DNA of 34,646 nt from an uncultured Oscillospiraceae bacterium (GTDB taxonomy: Bacteria; Bacillota; Clostridia; Oscillospirales; Oscillospiraceae), in NCBI GenBank assembly GCA_947632175.1, contig CANROC010000025.1:1-34646 (forward strand). Reading direction: 5' to 3'. The position numbers were made by a program, and so were the translations under genes. The notes under the pieces are model-generated. The model saw only the letters and a program-made list of their open reading frames with translations, was not told the origin of the DNA and did not search any database. Shown here in pieces: positions 33,523 to 34,646 of the stretch. How positions within the stretch are numbered: the first letter of the stretch is position 1; each line of letters opens with the position of its first letter.

Positions 33523-33831
33523 TTATATTCGTTCAGTCTGTTCTTGTACAGACATAACATCTCCAATTTCTCTTTCAAAGCCCTCAATAGAGTTAAGCAT
33601 GCGCCTTGTTTCTTGATTGTTCTGAAAGACAGCAATCAGAGCAACAAATATAGTCCAATTCATTTCTCTTTTTTTAGTTTCAATGCTGTTATATGTTTGT
33701 CTAGATATTCCAATCCTTTCTGCAATATCAGCCTGCGAGACTCCCAACCTCGCTCTAAGAACCGGCAATTCATGAGTCAATTTCTGTATCAAGTCTTTTC
33801 TGATTTCATCATCATTGCTGATTGCACTCAT
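33523..33831 (-). CDS. XRE-family HTH regulator
   Basis: A 102-residue protein with a clear Cro/C1-type helix-turn-helix (LPVLRARLGVSQADIAERIG, then ISRQTYNSIETKKREMNW) at about residues 23-58, followed by a short helical tail. The motif is typical of small repressors. AGGAGG lies seven bases before ATG 33831. It is transcribed in the same direction as the long operon and ends 20 bases before promoter copy 3, so it is in a good place to control the operon, for instance through the inverted repeat at 33472-33487. Confidence 0.85.
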   Translation of the reverse strand: MSAISNDDEIRKDLIQKLTHELPVLRARLGVSQADIAERIGISRQTYNSIETKKREMNWTIFVALIAVFQNNQETRRMLNSIEGFEREIGDVMSVQEQTERI

Positions 33832-33908
33832 ATGCTATCCTCCTTCCACATCAAATCTTGAGTGTTGAGCAATATACGCAATCTACAAACTCCTTTATCA
33901 ATACTAAT

Positions 33909-34094
33909 TCACTCCTTAAAATGAAAACAACCATTTCTGTCACTCGGTTTATTATATCCGCCATATCCACCGCGACAGTAAACACGCCCATACTGATCCT
34001 TGTCAGTCCAATCTGCGTACCGGCAATCGTAACAGTTACCTTCAAAGCAACCCTCTGGAATTTTGACAACTGTTTTTTGCTTTTCGTTCTTCAT
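33909..34094 (-). CDS. Small Cys-rich zinc-knuckle-like protein
   Basis: A 61-residue protein with the pattern CFEGNCYDC (16-24), Cys in RVYCRGG and a final GCFHF, a small zinc-knuckle type seen in many Firmicutes mini-proteins. A similar Cys pattern forms the C-terminus of the Sel1 protein at 16587-18860. AGGAGG lies eight bases before ATG 34094. A different-frame reading on the same strand is longer but has no ribosome site. Function unknown; perhaps protein or nucleic-acid binding. Confidence 0.68.
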   Translation of the reverse strand: MKNEKQKTVVKIPEGCFEGNCYDCRYADWTDKDQYGRVYCRGGYGGYNKPSDRNGCFHFKE

Positions 34095-34112
34095 ACCGTT
34101 TTCCTCCTTGTA

Positions 34113-34538
34113 CTAAATTAGAACTAGGTTATCATTACATATTTCTATACTGTCTAACTTCTTTATAGCCTTAAAGCAAACCATTGTGCGGCTCGGAAAA
34201 ACAACTAACGGAAAATAGAGCGTATCTATTTCATCTGGCATGCCAAGTAAGATATTTCGTATGTAGCGAATATCCCCATCGGACAGAGTCCGCACCTCAA
34301 AAAAATGTGTATGATAAATCCCCATGAATTGAATTCCTTCAACAGACCATTCGGATATTATACCGTTTAGCAAGGAAACATTAGGAGTATAGCTACATGC
34401 TTTCACCGAAGATACCCCCATATCCATGTAGTGGGCTTTGACAACATTATTATCCCCACCAATGATGCCACCGATCTCCGGTGGGGCATCTATTGCGACG
34501 TTTACGATCTCGTCAAAAATCTCTCTACACATACGCAT
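34113..34538 (-). CDS. JAB/JAMM-family metalloprotease-like protein
   Basis: A 141-residue protein with a complete JAMM motif: Glu21 in PPEIGGIIGG, then His76-x-His78 in GIYHTHFF, Ser86 and Asp89 in RTLSDGD, with exact HxH-x7-S-x2-D spacing. Bacterial JAB proteins cut isopeptide or peptide bonds, often in ubiquitin-like or defence systems; no ubiquitin-like or E1/E2 gene is visible in this window. The ribosome site before ATG 34538 is weak, and a second ATG six bases downstream is possible. It is the rightmost gene, 18 bp before the Cys-rich mini-gene; whether it belongs to the large system is not clear. Confidence 0.85.
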   Translation of the reverse strand: MRMCREIFDEIVNVAIDAPPEIGGIIGGDNNVVKAHYMDMGVSSVKACSYTPNVSLLNGIISEWSVEGIQFMGIYHTHFFEVRTLSDGDIRYIRNILLGMPDEIDTLYFPLVVFPSRTMVCFKAIKKLDSIEICNDNLVLI

Positions 34539-34593
34539 TCTTATCTACCAACCATACTCATTGTTTTCCTAGAGTGCTTTACTCTACGAAAAG

Positions 34594-34635
34594 GCCGCCA
34601 AAACCCTCGATTTAACGGGATTCTGGCGGCTTTTT
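34594..34635 (+). terminator. Terminator-like hairpin at the right edge
   Basis: GCCGCCA (34594-34600) pairs with TGGCGGC (34624-34630), with an inner CCC/GGG pairing, and TTTTT follows at 34631-34635. On the other strand the hairpin is followed by CTTTT, so it could also end a gene arriving from the right. No plus-strand gene leads into it in this window; 34539-34593 shows nothing else. Confidence 0.5.
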
Positions 34636-34646
34636 GACTACTTGGT

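Noticed and set aside
33851-34069. 72-codon open frame overlapping the Cys-rich mini-gene on the same strand
   Set aside because: The alternative frame at 33909-34094 has AGGAGG and a zinc-knuckle pattern, while this one has neither.
1-34646. CRISPR array, tRNA, rRNA or insertion sequence
   Set aside because: No repeat-spacer series, cloverleaf or transposase motif was found on reading both strands; protein repeats (Sel1) account for the repeated coding patterns.

Overview
The window looks like an accessory (defence/conflict) island of a low-GC Firmicute, most likely a gut Clostridia such as Lachnospiraceae or Oscillospiraceae. This rests on strong AGGAGG-type ribosome binding sites, AT-rich codon use in the large operon and the protein families present. 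No tRNA, rRNA, CRISPR array or transposase was seen.

Left block (1-4321, + strand): two compact defence cassettes in one run. The first is an ABC-three-component system: the end of an effector, a small middle component and a DUF2326 ATPase. The second is a type II restriction-modification cassette: a small XRE regulator, an m5C methyltransferase and an Eco29kI-like GIY-YIG endonuclease. A perfect 11-bp hairpin terminator closes the block.

Main block (33447 down to 4392, - strand): a long system that I do not recognise as a named whole. The core operon (33447 to 9627, about 24 kb and about 21 genes, with gaps or overlaps under about 70 bp) encodes, in order of transcription: a zinc-ribbon/Sel1/DUF1292 protein; a frameshifted transglutaminase-like protein; a degenerate VirD4-like ATPase; a TerY-P-like triad (Ser/Thr kinase with FHA-like tail, vWA protein, PP2C phosphatase); small proteins including a two-helix membrane protein; an intact VirD4/TraD-like ATPase; a toxin-like protein; three more Sel1-repeat proteins; a stand-alone TerY-C zinc domain; a vWA paralogue without MIDAS residues; a SUKH immunity protein and HNH nuclease pair; a TPR-CHAT caspase-like protease; and a sigma-70-like protein followed by a soluble HxxxCxxC anti-sigma-like protein. 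A terminator at 9578-9608 ends this unit.

Two shorter units follow on the same strand. One (9527-7313) is an AAA-like protein with a degenerate P-loop plus a second intact VirD4/TraG-like ATPase. The other (7236-4392) is a DnaQ-type exonuclease, a YbjN-like protein, a membrane zinc-metalloprotease-like protein and a Cys-rich protein.

The same unusual promoter-like motif (GGGAAAA, 12 bases, CGAC, then an AT-rich -10-like hexamer) lies directly upstream of all three minus-strand units. This suggests one regulon, perhaps read by the sigma-like protein encoded inside it. My working model, an inference, is a phosphorylation-controlled response system. Kinase, phosphatase and vWA proteins would sense or assemble, Sel1 and zinc-ribbon proteins would scaffold, VirD4-like ATPases would move DNA or protein, and CHAT protease, HNH nuclease, exonuclease and metalloprotease would be effectors.

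Right edge (33523-34646): an XRE regulator, a small Cys-rich protein, a JAB/JAMM protease and a terminator-like hairpin. Their link to the main system is uncertain.
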